The notes: generated by a model from the sequence alone, not told the origin. DNA of 64,000 nt from Paenibacillus terrae (GCF_000943545.1 NZ_JTHP01000008.1:1-64000), one strand, 5' to 3'. Positions 1-8,338 are shown, counted from the stretch's first letter. Numbers and translations: made by a program.

Positions 1-34
1 CTTTGGCTTTTTTACCTTTGCATCAAATGCTTGG

Positions 35-412
35 TTAAGAGAAGCTTTTTCCCATAACAACTTGATCATAGTAGGCAATCTTCTGAATGATTTTCTCCAA
101 ATTGTGTTGTGTTTGGGCCATATGTTCTTCTACCTTTTTCTTATGAGCTACGAGAAGATCTCTTCTTTCATGTACGGTGGCTTCGCCTTTCGCATTAAGC
201 TCAAGGTATGCCTTAATCTCTTCAATCGTCATCCCCGTATCTTTCATAGCCATAACAAACCTTAACCAGTCAATTTGTTTTTCCGTATATACTCTTCTTC
301 CACCCTCATCCCGCCCCACTTCAGGTAATATCCCCTCTTTTTCATAATAACGAAGTGTTGATGCGGGCAATCCACTTTTGATTTGAACTTCTTTGATGGA
401 GTACATGGTCAT
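35..412 (-). CDS. MerR family transcriptional regulator (AdhR-like)
   Basis: A 125-aa one-component regulator. The N-terminus carries the MerR winged helix-turn-helix (start SIKEV, then STLRYYEKEGILP and RRVYTEKQIDWL, residues about 5-70), followed by a dimerising coiled coil ending in KIIQKIAYYDQ. Length and the motif GMTIEEIKAYLEL match the small AdhR/YraB-type branch, which often senses aldehydes; that effector is inferred from family resemblance only. Two in-frame ATGs lie behind AGGAGG: the first is 3 nt away, the second (position 406, MYSIKEV) 9 nt away, so the second is the more likely start. No target gene is visible downstream because the window begins 34 bases beyond the stop. Confidence 0.88.
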   Translation of the reverse strand: MTMYSIKEVQIKSGLPASTLRYYEKEGILPEVGRDEGGRRVYTEKQIDWLRFVMAMKDTGMTIEEIKAYLELNAKGEATVHERRDLLVAHKKKVEEHMAQTQHNLEKIIQKIAYYDQVVMGKSFS

Positions 413-437
413 TCTCCTCCTCGTTTTTGTTGTAGTT

Positions 438-456
438 CTTAAAGTTAGCTTTAACT
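438..456. promoter_or_regulatory. Imperfect dyad upstream of the MerR gene
   Basis: CTTAAAGTTAGCTTTAACT forms an imperfect dyad (arms CTTAAAG and CTTTAA around TTAG) about 25 bp upstream of the MerR start. MerR proteins bind such dyads within long-spacer promoters and often autoregulate, so this is the likely operator. Confidence 0.4.
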
Positions 457-504
457 ATAAGTATAGGTTTTCATAGAAAAGAGTGCAAAGTAATGAGAAA
501 CATA

Positions 505-535
505 CTAAAAAAGACCAACTCAGAGAGCTGGTCTT
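505..535 (-). terminator. Rho-independent terminator of the RRNPP receptor gene
   Basis: Arms AAGACCA and TGGTCTT (511-517 and 529-535) extend inward with one mismatch. Read on the minus strand, the stem is followed by a run of T. It lies about 75 bases after the receptor stop codon. Confidence 0.75.
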
Positions 536-608
536 AGAACAAATGACATTGTAATGTTAACTTCTTTGATCACGAGAGCGTTAATCCAAGGCAATGAACT
601 GAGTTCTA

Positions 609-1928
609 CTAATAATAAAATAATTTTTCTTTCTGCCCTTCCCTCACTAGACTTTCGAAGTCTAAATAGGTCTGATCATCTGCAAAATCATGAAAACTCT
701 CAAATAATCTTACACACCTGATAAAAAAGGCTTCGTGATTTATCGTAAATGATTTAGACAAAACGTCCAGTAAGTATTTAAAACCATGTTCGTACATGTC
801 CGCAGATGGTTGATGTTGGGTAATAGAATCAATCTCCGTTTCAAATCGTTGAAGTACATCATCTACATCTATTTGATAGCGGTTAGCCGCCATCATAATA
901 TTCAAAAGCTCTGTAACCAATTTTTTTTCGGATTTATCCGGAGGAGCACAAATATACTCTACATAATCAGAGAGCACACTTACATCTCCAGATAAAAGCT
1001 TGTTTACATAGATATTAACTTGTGCCCAATGCTGGAACAACTTTATCCAATGCTGCGTATCCTCGTCCGTCTCTTTAACCCAGCTTAAATCAGCGTACGC
1101 GTAAGTATGTTGTAATGCCTGCTTATAATCCCCCTGTGCTTCACAAACACTTGCGCATAACAAATCAGCGTAAGCGATGTATACAAACATGGGTCGGCTC
1201 GCTTTTTTGTGAAGGTCCTTTTTCTTTCGCTTATGCTGACGATGGTCCAGGGAGTATTGAATTTTCGCTTTATTCCGCATTTTTTGGACTGTCTTATCAA
1301 CCTTCCCCCACTGACGCAAGGAACGATACACATTTGCCAGATCTTTCAGCGCATCAAGCTGGTCTATTTCATCAAGCCGCTCTACGAAGGGATGAAAATG
1401 GCATGCTGCCTCGAAATTTTGGTTTTGGTCATCTCCGATGTTAATTGTAAACAAACGATACTGGCAAAGGGCCAGTTGTTCCGAATATTGCTTTCTCTCG
1501 CTGATCGCTACACTCTCGTAAAGAATGGCTGCCGCCGCATGTTTGCCGTCTTTGAAGAAGTCTTCCGCCACATTAAACAGCAACACGGAATACACCAGAT
1601 TGTCCATTAACAAATCGGCCATTTGCTGAATACAGTCCAGCTTGTCCAACTCGGCGCAATTATACAAAAAAGGTCTTACCCTCCGCCAGTTAGGGGTGAT
1701 ATCCGTTAAATATTCCTGTATATATTGCTTGTAAAAATGCCCTCTGGGATGTCCCATAACTGCCGTAATCCGATCCAGTTGATCGACGGAAAACGTACGA
1801 TTTCCATTTACCAAGGTACTCACCGTACCTGCATTTAGTCCTGCTGTTCGTCCAAGTCGGGTAATGTTCAGTCCGTTTGTCTTCATGTATGTATCAAGCT
1901 CTGCTCGAATCGTGGTTGTATGGTTCAC
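609..1928 (-). CDS. RRNPP/AloR-like HTH-TPR peptide-receptor regulator, orphan
   Basis: A 439-aa protein with an N-terminal XRE-type helix-turn-helix (residues about 7-50, with the motif NAGTVSTLVNGNR) followed by a long all-helical TPR-like region, the architecture of RRNPP cytoplasmic receptors for re-imported signalling peptides. It is homologous along its length to the receptor at 14812. The GTG at 1928 is chosen because AAAGGGG lies at the same distance as in the paralog (GGGG, about 9 nt, then the start and the shared HTTT/NTTT residues); the longer frame starts inside that Shine-Dalgarno. Unlike the paralog, no pro-peptide gene overlaps its 3' end, so it looks orphaned. It is transcribed divergently from the AbrB-like gene at 2184. 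Confidence 0.85.
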   Translation of the reverse strand: MNHTTTIRAELDTYMKTNGLNITRLGRTAGLNAGTVSTLVNGNRTFSVDQLDRITAVMGHPRGHFYKQYIQEYLTDITPNWRRVRPFLYNCAELDKLDCIQQMADLLMDNLVYSVLLFNVAEDFFKDGKHAAAAILYESVAISERKQYSEQLALCQYRLFTINIGDDQNQNFEAACHFHPFVERLDEIDQLDALKDLANVYRSLRQWGKVDKTVQKMRNKAKIQYSLDHRQHKRKKKDLHKKASRPMFVYIAYADLLCASVCEAQGDYKQALQHTYAYADLSWVKETDEDTQHWIKLFQHWAQVNIYVNKLLSGDVSVLSDYVEYICAPPDKSEKKLVTELLNIMMAANRYQIDVDDVLQRFETEIDSITQHQPSADMYEHGFKYLLDVLSKSFTINHEAFFIRCVRLFESFHDFADDQTYLDFESLVREGQKEKLFYY

Positions 1929-2048
1929 AATAAACAACCCCTTTAACGTTCATAGGATAAAGTTACGTTACTGCTCTGTGGCACAAATCCGATTACAATC
2001 TGGTATTAGATGCAAGCTGTGCTACAAATGTTGTTTTTTCTACAAAAA

Positions 2049-2098
2049 AAGTATACCATTTTATAGAATTTTTTTGTATACTTTTCAACAGTTTACTT
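2049..2098 (-). promoter_or_regulatory. Promoter/operator block shared by both RRNPP receptor genes
   Basis: Two GTATAC hexamers (2051-2056 and 2076-2081) lie 25 bp apart start to start. On the minus strand the block also contains AAGTAAAC, TTGAAA and a TATACT that could be the -10 box. About 80% of 50 positions match, without gaps, the block at 14674-14722 upstream of the second receptor. It lies between this receptor and the divergent AbrB-like gene and could control both. Confidence 0.65.
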
Positions 2099-2183
2099 AA
2101 TATATGCGATTGATTCTCTAAGCCTATTCTTTTTTCTCCTCTTCATTTAGTATTATAAGGATATAAAAAAAGGAGGTTATCAT

Positions 2184-2648
2184 TTGAAAAGTACAGGTAT
2201 GACACGTCCTTTAGATTCGTTAGGTCGTATCGTCATTCCCAAAGAGATGCGAATTTCAATGGATTACAAGATGGGTGATCCTGTTGAGATTTTTGCTGAT
2301 GAGGAAACGGGTATTCTCGCCTTACGAAAATATACCGGGGTGACGTGTAAAATGTGTGGTTCGGCGGAGCAATTGACTTATTTTAGAGACAGCTTTATTT
2401 GTGGGGAATGTATTCGTGATTTGAAAAATGGTACGAATTCCAGCCCTATCACCAGGCCGTCCAAATCGACTTTCTCCAACAGGGAAAGGCCATTGAAGCA
2501 ATCCAAACGTCTGCGTCGATCAACGCAACAGATGATCGAAAGCCTAAAAGAATTGATGCAGAAGCAACCCAATGCAGCACAGCACGAATATGCAAAGATA
2601 CTTGAGGTTTCCCAAGCCCGTATATCCCAGCTCAAAAAAATGCTATAA
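2184..2648 (+). CDS. AbrB/SpoVT-domain transition-state-type regulator with zinc ribbon
   Basis: A 154-aa protein. Residues 4-48 form a SpoVT/AbrB swapped-hairpin DNA-binding domain (RPLDSLGRIVIPKEMR). Next comes a CxxC...CxxC pair (CKMCG and CGECI, residues about 55-78) that looks like a small zinc ribbon, then a C-terminal helical segment resembling an HTH (ARISQLKKML). Translation starts at TTG behind AAAGGAGG. The full-length paralog at 21128-21571 has the same three-part layout, while the copies at 16745 and 19866 keep only the AbrB domain. AbrB-type proteins repress post-exponential genes in Bacillus; the targets here are unknown. Confidence 0.85.
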   Translation: MKSTGMTRPLDSLGRIVIPKEMRISMDYKMGDPVEIFADEETGILALRKYTGVTCKMCGSAEQLTYFRDSFICGECIRDLKNGTNSSPITRPSKSTFSNRERPLKQSKRLRRSTQQMIESLKELMQKQPNAAQHEYAKILEVSQARISQLKKML

Positions 2649-2780
2649 CTACAGCTTGCTATCCTACATAGGTATACATCACCAATCCCATGCACATTAC
2701 ATTTGAACTGTATTACGAAACATCATAGCTAACCGACAAAAAACAATGGATGACCATGGCGAGAATTTCATACTAGGCAT

Positions 2781-2836
2781 AAAGAACCACCGGATGATAT
2801 TATTCAGGCGAAAGAGCCCGTATCCGGCGGTTCTTT
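2781..2836 (+). repeat. Inverted repeat, 15-bp arms
   Basis: Arms at 2781-2795 and 2822-2836 (AAAGAACCACCGGAT and its complement, one mismatch) with a 26-nt loop. It may form a structured 3' end for the AbrB-like transcript, but it lacks a strong T tract. Confidence 0.45.
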
Positions 2837-2891
2837 GTATCTAGTGTTATTTTGTATGCTGTTCGGAAAATTTTTCGCTGATATCACTACT

Positions 2892-2963
2892 AAAAAAGCC
2901 CGGCTGATCTGGGGAGGTATACGCATCATGCGTATCTCCGTCCCTTTTCAGACAGGCTTTTTT
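2892..2963. terminator. Compound bidirectional terminator hairpin
   Basis: The outer stem AAAAAAGCC/GGCTTTTTT encloses the perfect inner stem ATACGCAT/ATGCGTAT (2919-2926 and 2928-2935). It has A/T tracts on both sides and lies between the AbrB-like gene and the converging remnant and stress genes, so it fits a bidirectional terminator. Confidence 0.6.
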
Positions 2964-3005
2964 CATCATTTAACAGTACATATTACACTGGCCTACATAG
3001 TAGCT

Positions 3006-3225
3006 TTATCTTTTAATAACGATCAGCTTCACTTCCAGCATTTCTTCCATAGCATATTTTACACCTTCGCGTCCGGTGCCGCTTTGCTTCACACCACCTC
3101 CAACAGATCAGCCAGCTTCTCCAAGATGGCTGACCGCTGATGCGCAGGCATAGCCCGCATTTCAGCGCGGGCATCAGATGCCGCCTGAATAGCAGCTTTG
3201 GCTTCCTCTGCTGCATGCTTATTGT
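3006..3225 (-). pseudogene. Aldehyde dehydrogenase remnant with internal deletion
   Basis: The minus strand reads a fragment typical of the N-terminal region of an NAD(P)-dependent aldehyde dehydrogenase (AAEEAKAAIQAASDAR...QRSAILEKLADLLE). Within a few bases, but in another frame, it reads the extreme C-terminus of such an enzyme (GGVKQSGTGREGVKYAMEEM, ending LIVIKR). A full enzyme is about 480 aa, so some 400 internal codons, including the catalytic Cys and Glu, are missing. No start codon remains in frame. The translation joining the two parts is frameshifted. Confidence 0.75.
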
Positions 3226-3259
3226 CTCCTTCTCCCTATATTAACGTTTATTCTACCGT

Positions 3260-3688
3260 TCATTTTACCGTCAGCACAGGGCAAGGTGCATGCTGGATCA
3301 CATGATGGCTGACGCTGCCCAGTATCATTTCCGAAACGAGCCCTTTGCCTCGTGTTCCCATAATGATCAGATCCGCCTGCTCCTGCTCTGCACTTTGGCA
3401 AATGATACTCGCCGGATCACCATGACCCGTTAGCATACGGTACGAAATACCCTCGTCCTTCAAAAAGTCGGATGCTGGCTCCAATATATGACGCCCTTCC
3501 TCCTCCATTCGCTCATCCACATCCACCCCAATCGGGGGCTCATTCATGGATAAAGCCGGATTCACATGCAATACGGTCAGATGCGGATCCCCTTGAAGCT
3601 GTTTGGACAACGTCTTGGCTGCTTCCAGCGCCTTCATAGCATGTTCCGAGCCATCAATCGCGACCAGAATATGTTTATATTCGCTCAT
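3260..3688 (-). CDS. Universal stress protein UspA family
   Basis: A 142-aa single-domain Usp. The N-terminal ILVAIDGSEHAMKAL and the C-terminal ATP-binding loop GTRGKG with SVSHHVIQHAPCPVL mark the ATP-binding subclass of cytoplasmic stress proteins. It starts 27 bases after the MFS gene stop with its own Shine-Dalgarno (GAGGAAAAG), making it the last gene of a likely merR-mfs-usp operon. The precise role cannot be inferred. Confidence 0.93.
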   Translation of the reverse strand: MSEYKHILVAIDGSEHAMKALEAAKTLSKQLQGDPHLTVLHVNPALSMNEPPIGVDVDERMEEEGRHILEPASDFLKDEGISYRMLTGHGDPASIICQSAEQEQADLIIMGTRGKGLVSEMILGSVSHHVIQHAPCPVLTVK

Positions 3689-3715
3689 ACTCTTTTCCTC
3701 CTCAGAAGTTCATTC

Positions 3716-4927
3716 TTAGTGAGCATCAATCTGTATATCCTGCATATGTCGACGACGTACGATCAGTACCACTACACCCAGCAGTACCATCAATGCGCCA
3801 AAATAAAATGGAGTTTCCGCCGTATACCACTCGGACAGCTTCCCTGCAAGCCACGGCGAGATTGCCCCACCCAAAAAGCGCATAAAGCTGTAAGCCGCAG
3901 ATGCCGTGGAGCGCTCCACCGGAGCTGCCTGCATCACAGCCGTTGTGATCAATGTATTGTTAATCCCCAGAAAAATACCAGCCACGATCACCGCAACAAT
4001 GACAGTCTTCGGTGATCCTGCGACCGTTCCTATCGCCATAACGCCTAAATCAATGGCAAACAGCGTCAGCATGACACTAATGGAAGATACCACGCTAAAG
4101 CGTGCTTGAATCTTCGGTGCTACAAACACCGAGGTAAAGGCCAGCATAATCCCCCAGCCGAAAAAGACATAGCCCAAACCGTGCTCGTCCAAATGCATCA
4201 CATATGGAGAATACGCCATCAGCGTAAAAAATCCGAAATTATACAACAAAGCCACAATGCCCAGCGTTAGCAAGGCAGGATAAGTGAGCGCTTTGAACGG
4301 ATCAGCAATCGAACCGCGCTTTTTAGGCTTCGGAATCGAAGGCAGCATAAATGTAATGAACAAAAATCCCACGACCATCAGCGCAGCTACACCGAAGAAC
4401 GGACCGCGCCAAGAAATGGAGCCTAGCTCACCGCCAAGCAGCGGGCCGACCGAAATCCCTAGACCCAGTGCCGCCTCATACAAAATAATGGCTTTGGCTG
4501 TTCCCGAAGTGGACAGACCAACAATGGCGGACAGCGCCGTTGCAATAAACAGGGCGTTCCCCAGACCCCAGCCTGCCCGGTAGCCCACAATCCCGCCAAC
4601 CGTATCGGCTGTACCTCCCAACCCGGCAAACACAATAATCAACAATATCCCGGTCAGCAGCGTCCATTTGACACCCAATCGGCTGGACACTACGCCCGTA
4701 ATCAGCATAGCTACGCCTGTCACCAGATTATAGCTGGTGAACAGCAGTGACACCTGACTCTTGGTGGCATGAAGCTGATCGGCGATGGCCGGAAGGATAG
4801 GATCGACTAATCCCAGTCCCATAAATGAAATAACGCAGGCAAAAGCAACCGCCCATACCGCCTTGGGCTGAGACAGCAAGCCTGCCTGTTTTTTTAACTC
4901 ATCAGGTAATGCGTGTTGTGAACTCAT
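3716..4927 (-). CDS. MFS transporter, 12-TM drug:H+ antiporter type
   Basis: A 403-aa integral membrane protein with about 12 hydrophobic segments. MFS features include the loop SRLGVKWTLL after TM2 and the intradomain motif ALGLGISVGPLLGG typical of DHA1 drug exporters. It lies 41 bases downstream of a MerR regulator in the same direction, a common arrangement for regulator-controlled multidrug efflux. The start ATG follows GGAGG at about 12 bases. The substrate is unknown. Confidence 0.88.
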   Translation of the reverse strand: MSSQHALPDELKKQAGLLSQPKAVWAVAFACVISFMGLGLVDPILPAIADQLHATKSQVSLLFTSYNLVTGVAMLITGVVSSRLGVKWTLLTGILLIIVFAGLGGTADTVGGIVGYRAGWGLGNALFIATALSAIVGLSTSGTAKAIILYEAALGLGISVGPLLGGELGSISWRGPFFGVAALMVVGFLFITFMLPSIPKPKKRGSIADPFKALTYPALLTLGIVALLYNFGFFTLMAYSPYVMHLDEHGLGYVFFGWGIMLAFTSVFVAPKIQARFSVVSSISVMLTLFAIDLGVMAIGTVAGSPKTVIVAVIVAGIFLGINNTLITTAVMQAAPVERSTASAAYSFMRFLGGAISPWLAGKLSEWYTAETPFYFGALMVLLGVVVLIVRRRHMQDIQIDAH

Positions 4928-4968
4928 AATAGGATGTAACCTCCAAATCTAAATGTAAAATGATTCGC

Positions 4969-5424
4969 TTATGACGGGTCGCTGCCAAGTTCCTTATCAA
5001 GCAGAACTTTTCGCTCACGAACCCTGACCCGCAGCTCCTCCAGCTCGGTCTGGAGCATACGGATGCTGTTGATTTTCCCCTCCATCAACTCTAACTGTTC
5101 GTTCAGTGTACCTTCCATATCCTCCAGCATGTCCCTGCGCTCAGCAGGAAGCAGTTTATCTGTTCGCTCACGGTATTCCTCCCGCTGGCCCTTTAGCATT
5201 TCCGCTGCGGATATGTAACGCTGAAGCTCTTGCAAGGAAAAGCCAAGCACCTCCTTGGCACTTACTATTTTTTTCAGTAAATCCACATCCTCCTGCGTAT
5301 ACAGCCGCATATTCCCTTCGCTGCGCTGCGGGGAGGGCAACAGACCGATTTCCTCATAATAACGAATGGTTCGCTTGGTCAAACCGCACTGCTTGGCAAC
5401 CTCGTCAATTTTATACGTAGCCAT
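4969..5424 (-). CDS. MerR family regulator of the adjacent MFS pump
   Basis: A 151-aa MerR protein: winged HTH at residues 2-70 (YKIDEVAKQCGLTKRTIRYYEEIGLLP) and a long C-terminal coiled coil, without a recognisable ligand-binding domain. The start at 5424 is chosen because AAGGAGGGTGTC precedes that ATG; the longer frame has no Shine-Dalgarno. It heads the likely operon with the MFS gene (41-bp gap) and usp, so it probably controls the pump and itself. Confidence 0.88.
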   Translation of the reverse strand: MATYKIDEVAKQCGLTKRTIRYYEEIGLLPSPQRSEGNMRLYTQEDVDLLKKIVSAKEVLGFSLQELQRYISAAEMLKGQREEYRERTDKLLPAERRDMLEDMEGTLNEQLELMEGKINSIRMLQTELEELRVRVRERKVLLDKELGSDPS

Positions 5425-5471
5425 GACACCCTCCTTATGAAAAAGTTTATATATAAACACTACTCCTATAT

Positions 5472-5492
5472 AACGTTAACGTCAACGTTAAC
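5472..5492 (-). promoter_or_regulatory. Probable MerR operator: two AACGTTAAC copies
   Basis: AACGTTAAC-GTC-AACGTTAAC: two identical, nearly palindromic 9-mers spaced by 3 bp, located about 48 bp upstream of the MerR start and overlapping its presumed promoter. It is the best candidate for autoregulation of the merR-mfs-usp operon. Confidence 0.55.
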
Positions 5493-5500
5493 TTTGGAGA

Positions 5501-5535
5501 AAAAAAAGGAAACCGCTCCTATTGGAGACGGTTCC
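5501..5535 (-). terminator. Terminator after the YjcZ-like genes
   Basis: Stem GGAAACCGCTCC/GGAGACGGTTCC (5508-5519 and 5524-5535) with a 4-nt loop. The seven A residues at 5501-5507 become a T tract on the minus strand. Confidence 0.8.
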
Positions 5536-5595
5536 TGTTCCGGCTTGCATAGCCCTAGGCCCGAAGCACCGGCGCTCAAGCCCATGATTTAGAAT

Positions 5596-5712
5596 TTAGA
5601 TGAAGATAGTGCGAGTAATGATAACCAGCAAAATGAAGAGTACCAGAATCACACCAGTGGAAGTCCACATGCCGTAGCCACCACCGCAACAACCTCTGTC
5701 TACTTCACCCAT
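5596..5712 (-). CDS. YjcZ family sporulation-associated small protein
   Basis: A 38-aa protein: a short Cys/Gly-rich head (GCCGGGYG) then a single hydrophobic helix (VILVLFILLVII). This is the pattern of YjcZ-type proteins, tiny tail-anchored membrane proteins that are abundant in spore formers. ATG follows GAGAGGAGG. It is tandem with a related gene at 5779 and followed by a strong terminator. Function unknown beyond a family link to sporulation. Confidence 0.85.
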   Translation of the reverse strand: MGEVDRGCCGGGYGMWTSTGVILVLFILLVIITRTIFI

Positions 5713-5778
5713 CTCAACTTCCTCCTCTCTTCGTTGATTACAAACAAATCGCTCGAATGCAGATTGTTTAGCAACGAA

Positions 5779-5880
5779 TTAGATAACGAATGCTTTAGAG
5801 ATGATAACGAGCAAAATGAAAAGTACGAGAATCGCTCCTGTAGATGTGAAAGCTCCATAACCAGCGCCTACTCCAGACAT
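5779..5880 (-). CDS. YjcZ family sporulation-associated small protein
   Basis: A 33-aa protein: Gly-rich head (SGVGAGYGAF) followed by the same transmembrane core as its neighbour (AILVLFILLVII). ATG lies behind GGGAGGAATCAGC. The two genes clearly share ancestry (shared LVLFILLVII), suggesting a local tandem duplication, and are probably cotranscribed. Confidence 0.85.
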   Translation of the reverse strand: MSGVGAGYGAFTSTGAILVLFILLVIISKAFVI

Positions 5881-5977
5881 GCTGATTCCTCCCTTCATGG
5901 TTTACAAAGCATCTTATGCGTATGATGCCAGCCATGATAGGTACAGATGCCGCTCCTCCCGCCCAAATGTAGGTCTT

Positions 5978-6577
5978 TTAAGCTTTGGTTCCGTTTCCAT
6001 CATGCGTCAGCAAGCCATGATACAGCAGGTTTCGTGTCTGCTTGGCAAGCACGGATGGACTTTCGCGTCCAGTCAGTAATTTGGTTAACGTCAACCGTTC
6101 AATCAAGCCAACGACGCATTCCGCCGTCAGCTCCGGGTCCAATTCCTCACGGCAAGAGCCCCATCGCTGTGCAGCAAGCAGATTTTTTTTAATATGACCT
6201 GCCATTTCTGCCTTGATACGCACCGAGTCTGCCGCCTGGTAAAATCCGACACGGGTTATCGCCGGATTATTGGATAGCATACGAAAAACGGATTCCAGAA
6301 ACACTTGTCCCCGGCTCAAAATTTCAGCTTGGCTTTGATCCGGTTCCACCTTCATGCATTGGACCGTCTCATTCACCAACACTCGGAAGCTCTCAACAAG
6401 CTCCTCATACATCTGCTCCTTACTCTCAAAATGAATATAAAAATCCGGCTGCGTCAATCCCGCACGCGCCGCGATCGAACTTACCTTGGTCTGATAAAAA
6501 CCGGTCTGAGCGAACTCCTCAGCCCCTGCCTCCAGTAACAACCGTCGACCTTCCCGACTTCTGACTCCTGCTCTCAT
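5978..6577 (-). CDS. TetR/AcrR family transcriptional regulator
   Basis: A 199-aa regulator. The N-terminal HTH (SREGRRLLLEAGAEEF, SSIAARAG, FYIHFESKEQMYEELV, residues about 8-60) is typical; the C-terminal ligand domain is not diagnostic. ATG at 6577 follows AAGGGGG; the longer frame to 6721 would begin upstream of a good promoter and is rejected. The gene is isolated: the next minus-strand gene downstream (5880) starts about 100 bases away and encodes YjcZ, so the regulated target is not evident. Confidence 0.87.
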   Translation of the reverse strand: MRAGVRSREGRRLLLEAGAEEFAQTGFYQTKVSSIAARAGLTQPDFYIHFESKEQMYEELVESFRVLVNETVQCMKVEPDQSQAEILSRGQVFLESVFRMLSNNPAITRVGFYQAADSVRIKAEMAGHIKKNLLAAQRWGSCREELDPELTAECVVGLIERLTLTKLLTGRESPSVLAKQTRNLLYHGLLTHDGNGTKA

Positions 6578-6613
6578 CACGGTTTTTGCCCCCTTACTAC
6601 ACAAATCTATCGT

Positions 6614-6642
6614 ATTATAAAGTTCCTTTGCGGTAAGAACAA
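6614..6642 (-). promoter_or_regulatory. SigA-type promoter of the TetR gene
   Basis: On the minus strand TTGTTC (6637-6642), a 17-bp spacer and TATAAT (6614-6619), placed 37 bp before the ATG. Confidence 0.65.
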
Positions 6643-6852
6643 CGGGCTTGAGGATGATATATATCTGTCCTTCAAAAGTCCTAATACAGAAGAAATGAAG
6701 GTTTTGAAAATTTAAGGGCATCTCCCTTTAAGGTAGTATTAACCAATTAAACCGTGAGCGAGCATAAATAATGACGCCAGATGACCCGGATGTACAGATC
6801 ACGTTACGACGTGTTCCAGTGTGAAATGCAGCAGTTGAGTGGAACCTTCGCC

Positions 6853-7458
6853 TCAATCGACCTTCGCACCATACGAGCGCAAGAACGATAGAGCTTGATC
6901 TCGATCCATTCGTGCACCTTTGACAACAAGTGCTTTAAAATCAACTCCATCCATATTAGCACCACGTAAATCGGCTCCCTGTAGCTTGGCATGAGCTAAA
7001 ATAGCTCTGGTCAGGTCGCAATCTCTGAGGTCTGCCTTCTGCAGATTGGCATCCGAGAGATCCGCTTCATAAAAGCGTACTCCTCTCAAATCCTGCTTTT
7101 CCAGCCGGGCCTGCCGCAAATTGGTATAAGACCAATCCCCCTGAACGAGCGTAATGCCGTCTATTTTTGCTTTTGAAAAGTCTGACCCCGTCATTTTACA
7201 ATTGCTGAATTTGGAGACGAACAGGTTGGCTTCAATAAAGTTACAATTTATAAAAGCCGATTCAGTATGAATGGAACCGTTCAACAGTGCCCCTTGAAAA
7301 TCACATTCGATAAAACGACATTCGCTGGTCATGATTTCCTCCAACGAACCATTCGTAAAGGTGCAACGCTCAAAGGTACAACGAATAAATTCACCTTCCC
7401 TTAAATCTTCCCTACTATAATTAATACCCTCATATTGCTGCTCCTGATACTGCACCAT
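6853..7458 (-). CDS. Pentapeptide repeat protein
   Basis: A 201-aa protein made almost wholly of degenerate A(D/N)LXX pentapeptides (for example DLRGVRFYEADLSDANLQKADLR and ADLRGANMDG, given here as separate repeats), which fold as a right-handed quadrilateral beta helix. Some members protect gyrase; most are of unknown role, and no Qnr-specific loop could be recognised. Its ATG overlaps the stop of the next pentapeptide gene upstream by one base (TGATG), so the two are translationally coupled. Confidence 0.88.
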   Translation of the reverse strand: MVQYQEQQYEGINYSREDLREGEFIRCTFERCTFTNGSLEEIMTSECRFIECDFQGALLNGSIHTESAFINCNFIEANLFVSKFSNCKMTGSDFSKAKIDGITLVQGDWSYTNLRQARLEKQDLRGVRFYEADLSDANLQKADLRDCDLTRAILAHAKLQGADLRGANMDGVDFKALVVKGARMDRDQALSFLRSYGAKVD

Positions 7459-8108
7459 CAGTGGCCCCCTTCTTTAATGACTAGCCCTAACAAACCTACA
7501 AAAGACGAAGCTTGATGCGGTGAGATCATGCACCCATCCAGGTCTTCAATATCCACCTGTAGTCCATCGAATTCGCAATCGCTCAAATCAACCCCCTTGA
7601 GCTTGGACCCTGACAGCATGGCCTGATCCATATTGCAACGGGTAAAAAAGATTTTTTGTAGCGTCAAATGATAAAGATCGGCACTGATTAATGAACAATC
7701 CTCAAAACCAACCTGTTTGAAATTGGCAAAGCGAAACATCGAATAATCTCCTAAGCAATCCAGAAAACGAACATTTTGGAGTCTGCTTCTGGAGAAGTCT
7801 GTTCCGAGCAGCTTGCAATTTCTGAATTCTACCCGGTGAATAAAAGAACCGGAAAAGTTAATATTGGACAGGTCGCATTTATCGAAAATAACATCTGTCC
7901 ATTCACTTTCCGGCAAGGACGATTCCATAATCGTAACATTTTTAAAAACCATCTTCTCCAACGAAACCCTGGCAGCTTCCACATTATCCATGGTCATATC
8001 CTCTACAGACCCCGTGCTAAACTCATCCTTGGATCGCAAGGAGTACATTTCATCGGTTAATACAGGTAAGTCTGAAGGAATTTTCGGCAACTCTATCTTA
8101 ATTTCCAT
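7458..8108 (-). CDS. Pentapeptide repeat protein
   Basis: A 216-aa protein. After about 40 non-repeat residues (PKIPSDLPVLTDEMYSL) it consists of pentapeptides such as CDLSN, INFSG, TDFSR and ADLYH. ATG at 8108 is preferred because AAGGTGGAG precedes it; the 42 extra codons of the longer frame lack a Shine-Dalgarno. It is the first gene of a two-gene operon with its paralog at 6853. Cytoplasmic by prediction; role unknown. Confidence 0.85.
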   Translation of the reverse strand: MEIKIELPKIPSDLPVLTDEMYSLRSKDEFSTGSVEDMTMDNVEAARVSLEKMVFKNVTIMESSLPESEWTDVIFDKCDLSNINFSGSFIHRVEFRNCKLLGTDFSRSRLQNVRFLDCLGDYSMFRFANFKQVGFEDCSLISADLYHLTLQKIFFTRCNMDQAMLSGSKLKGVDLSDCEFDGLQVDIEDLDGCMISPHQASSFVGLLGLVIKEGGH

Positions 8109-8338
8109 AGCTATCTCCACCTTCTGAATGCTTATTCCGGCATATGTCCAGTTTATATGATGATGCAGCGCAGTAACAATGGCTTTATACACGTACCTGT
8201 AAAATGAGAAAAGCCGCGCTACCCAGAGGGTCACCGGATTTCGAATCTGTCATCTATGCACCCTAATATACGAATCTATTTTCTATCAATCTCCACACAT
8301 AGCGTAGCAAAAGCATGTCTGTCACATATATTAGCGTT

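Larger units (their letters stand above)
2649..3005. other. Non-coding gap with inverted repeats
   Basis: No convincing gene. It holds the inverted repeat at 2781-2836 and the compound hairpin at 2892-2963. The remainder looks like AT-rich spacer. Confidence 0.6.

Noticed and set aside
1-34. Coding sequence at the left edge
   Set aside because: Only 34 bases follow the MerR stop; no frame can be supported.
540-640. Possible pro-peptide overlapping the 3' end of the orphan receptor (a frame reading KIILLLVELSSLPW on the minus strand)
   Set aside because: It has a signal-like hydrophobic stretch but no ATG, GTG or TTG start and no Shine-Dalgarno; at most a relic.
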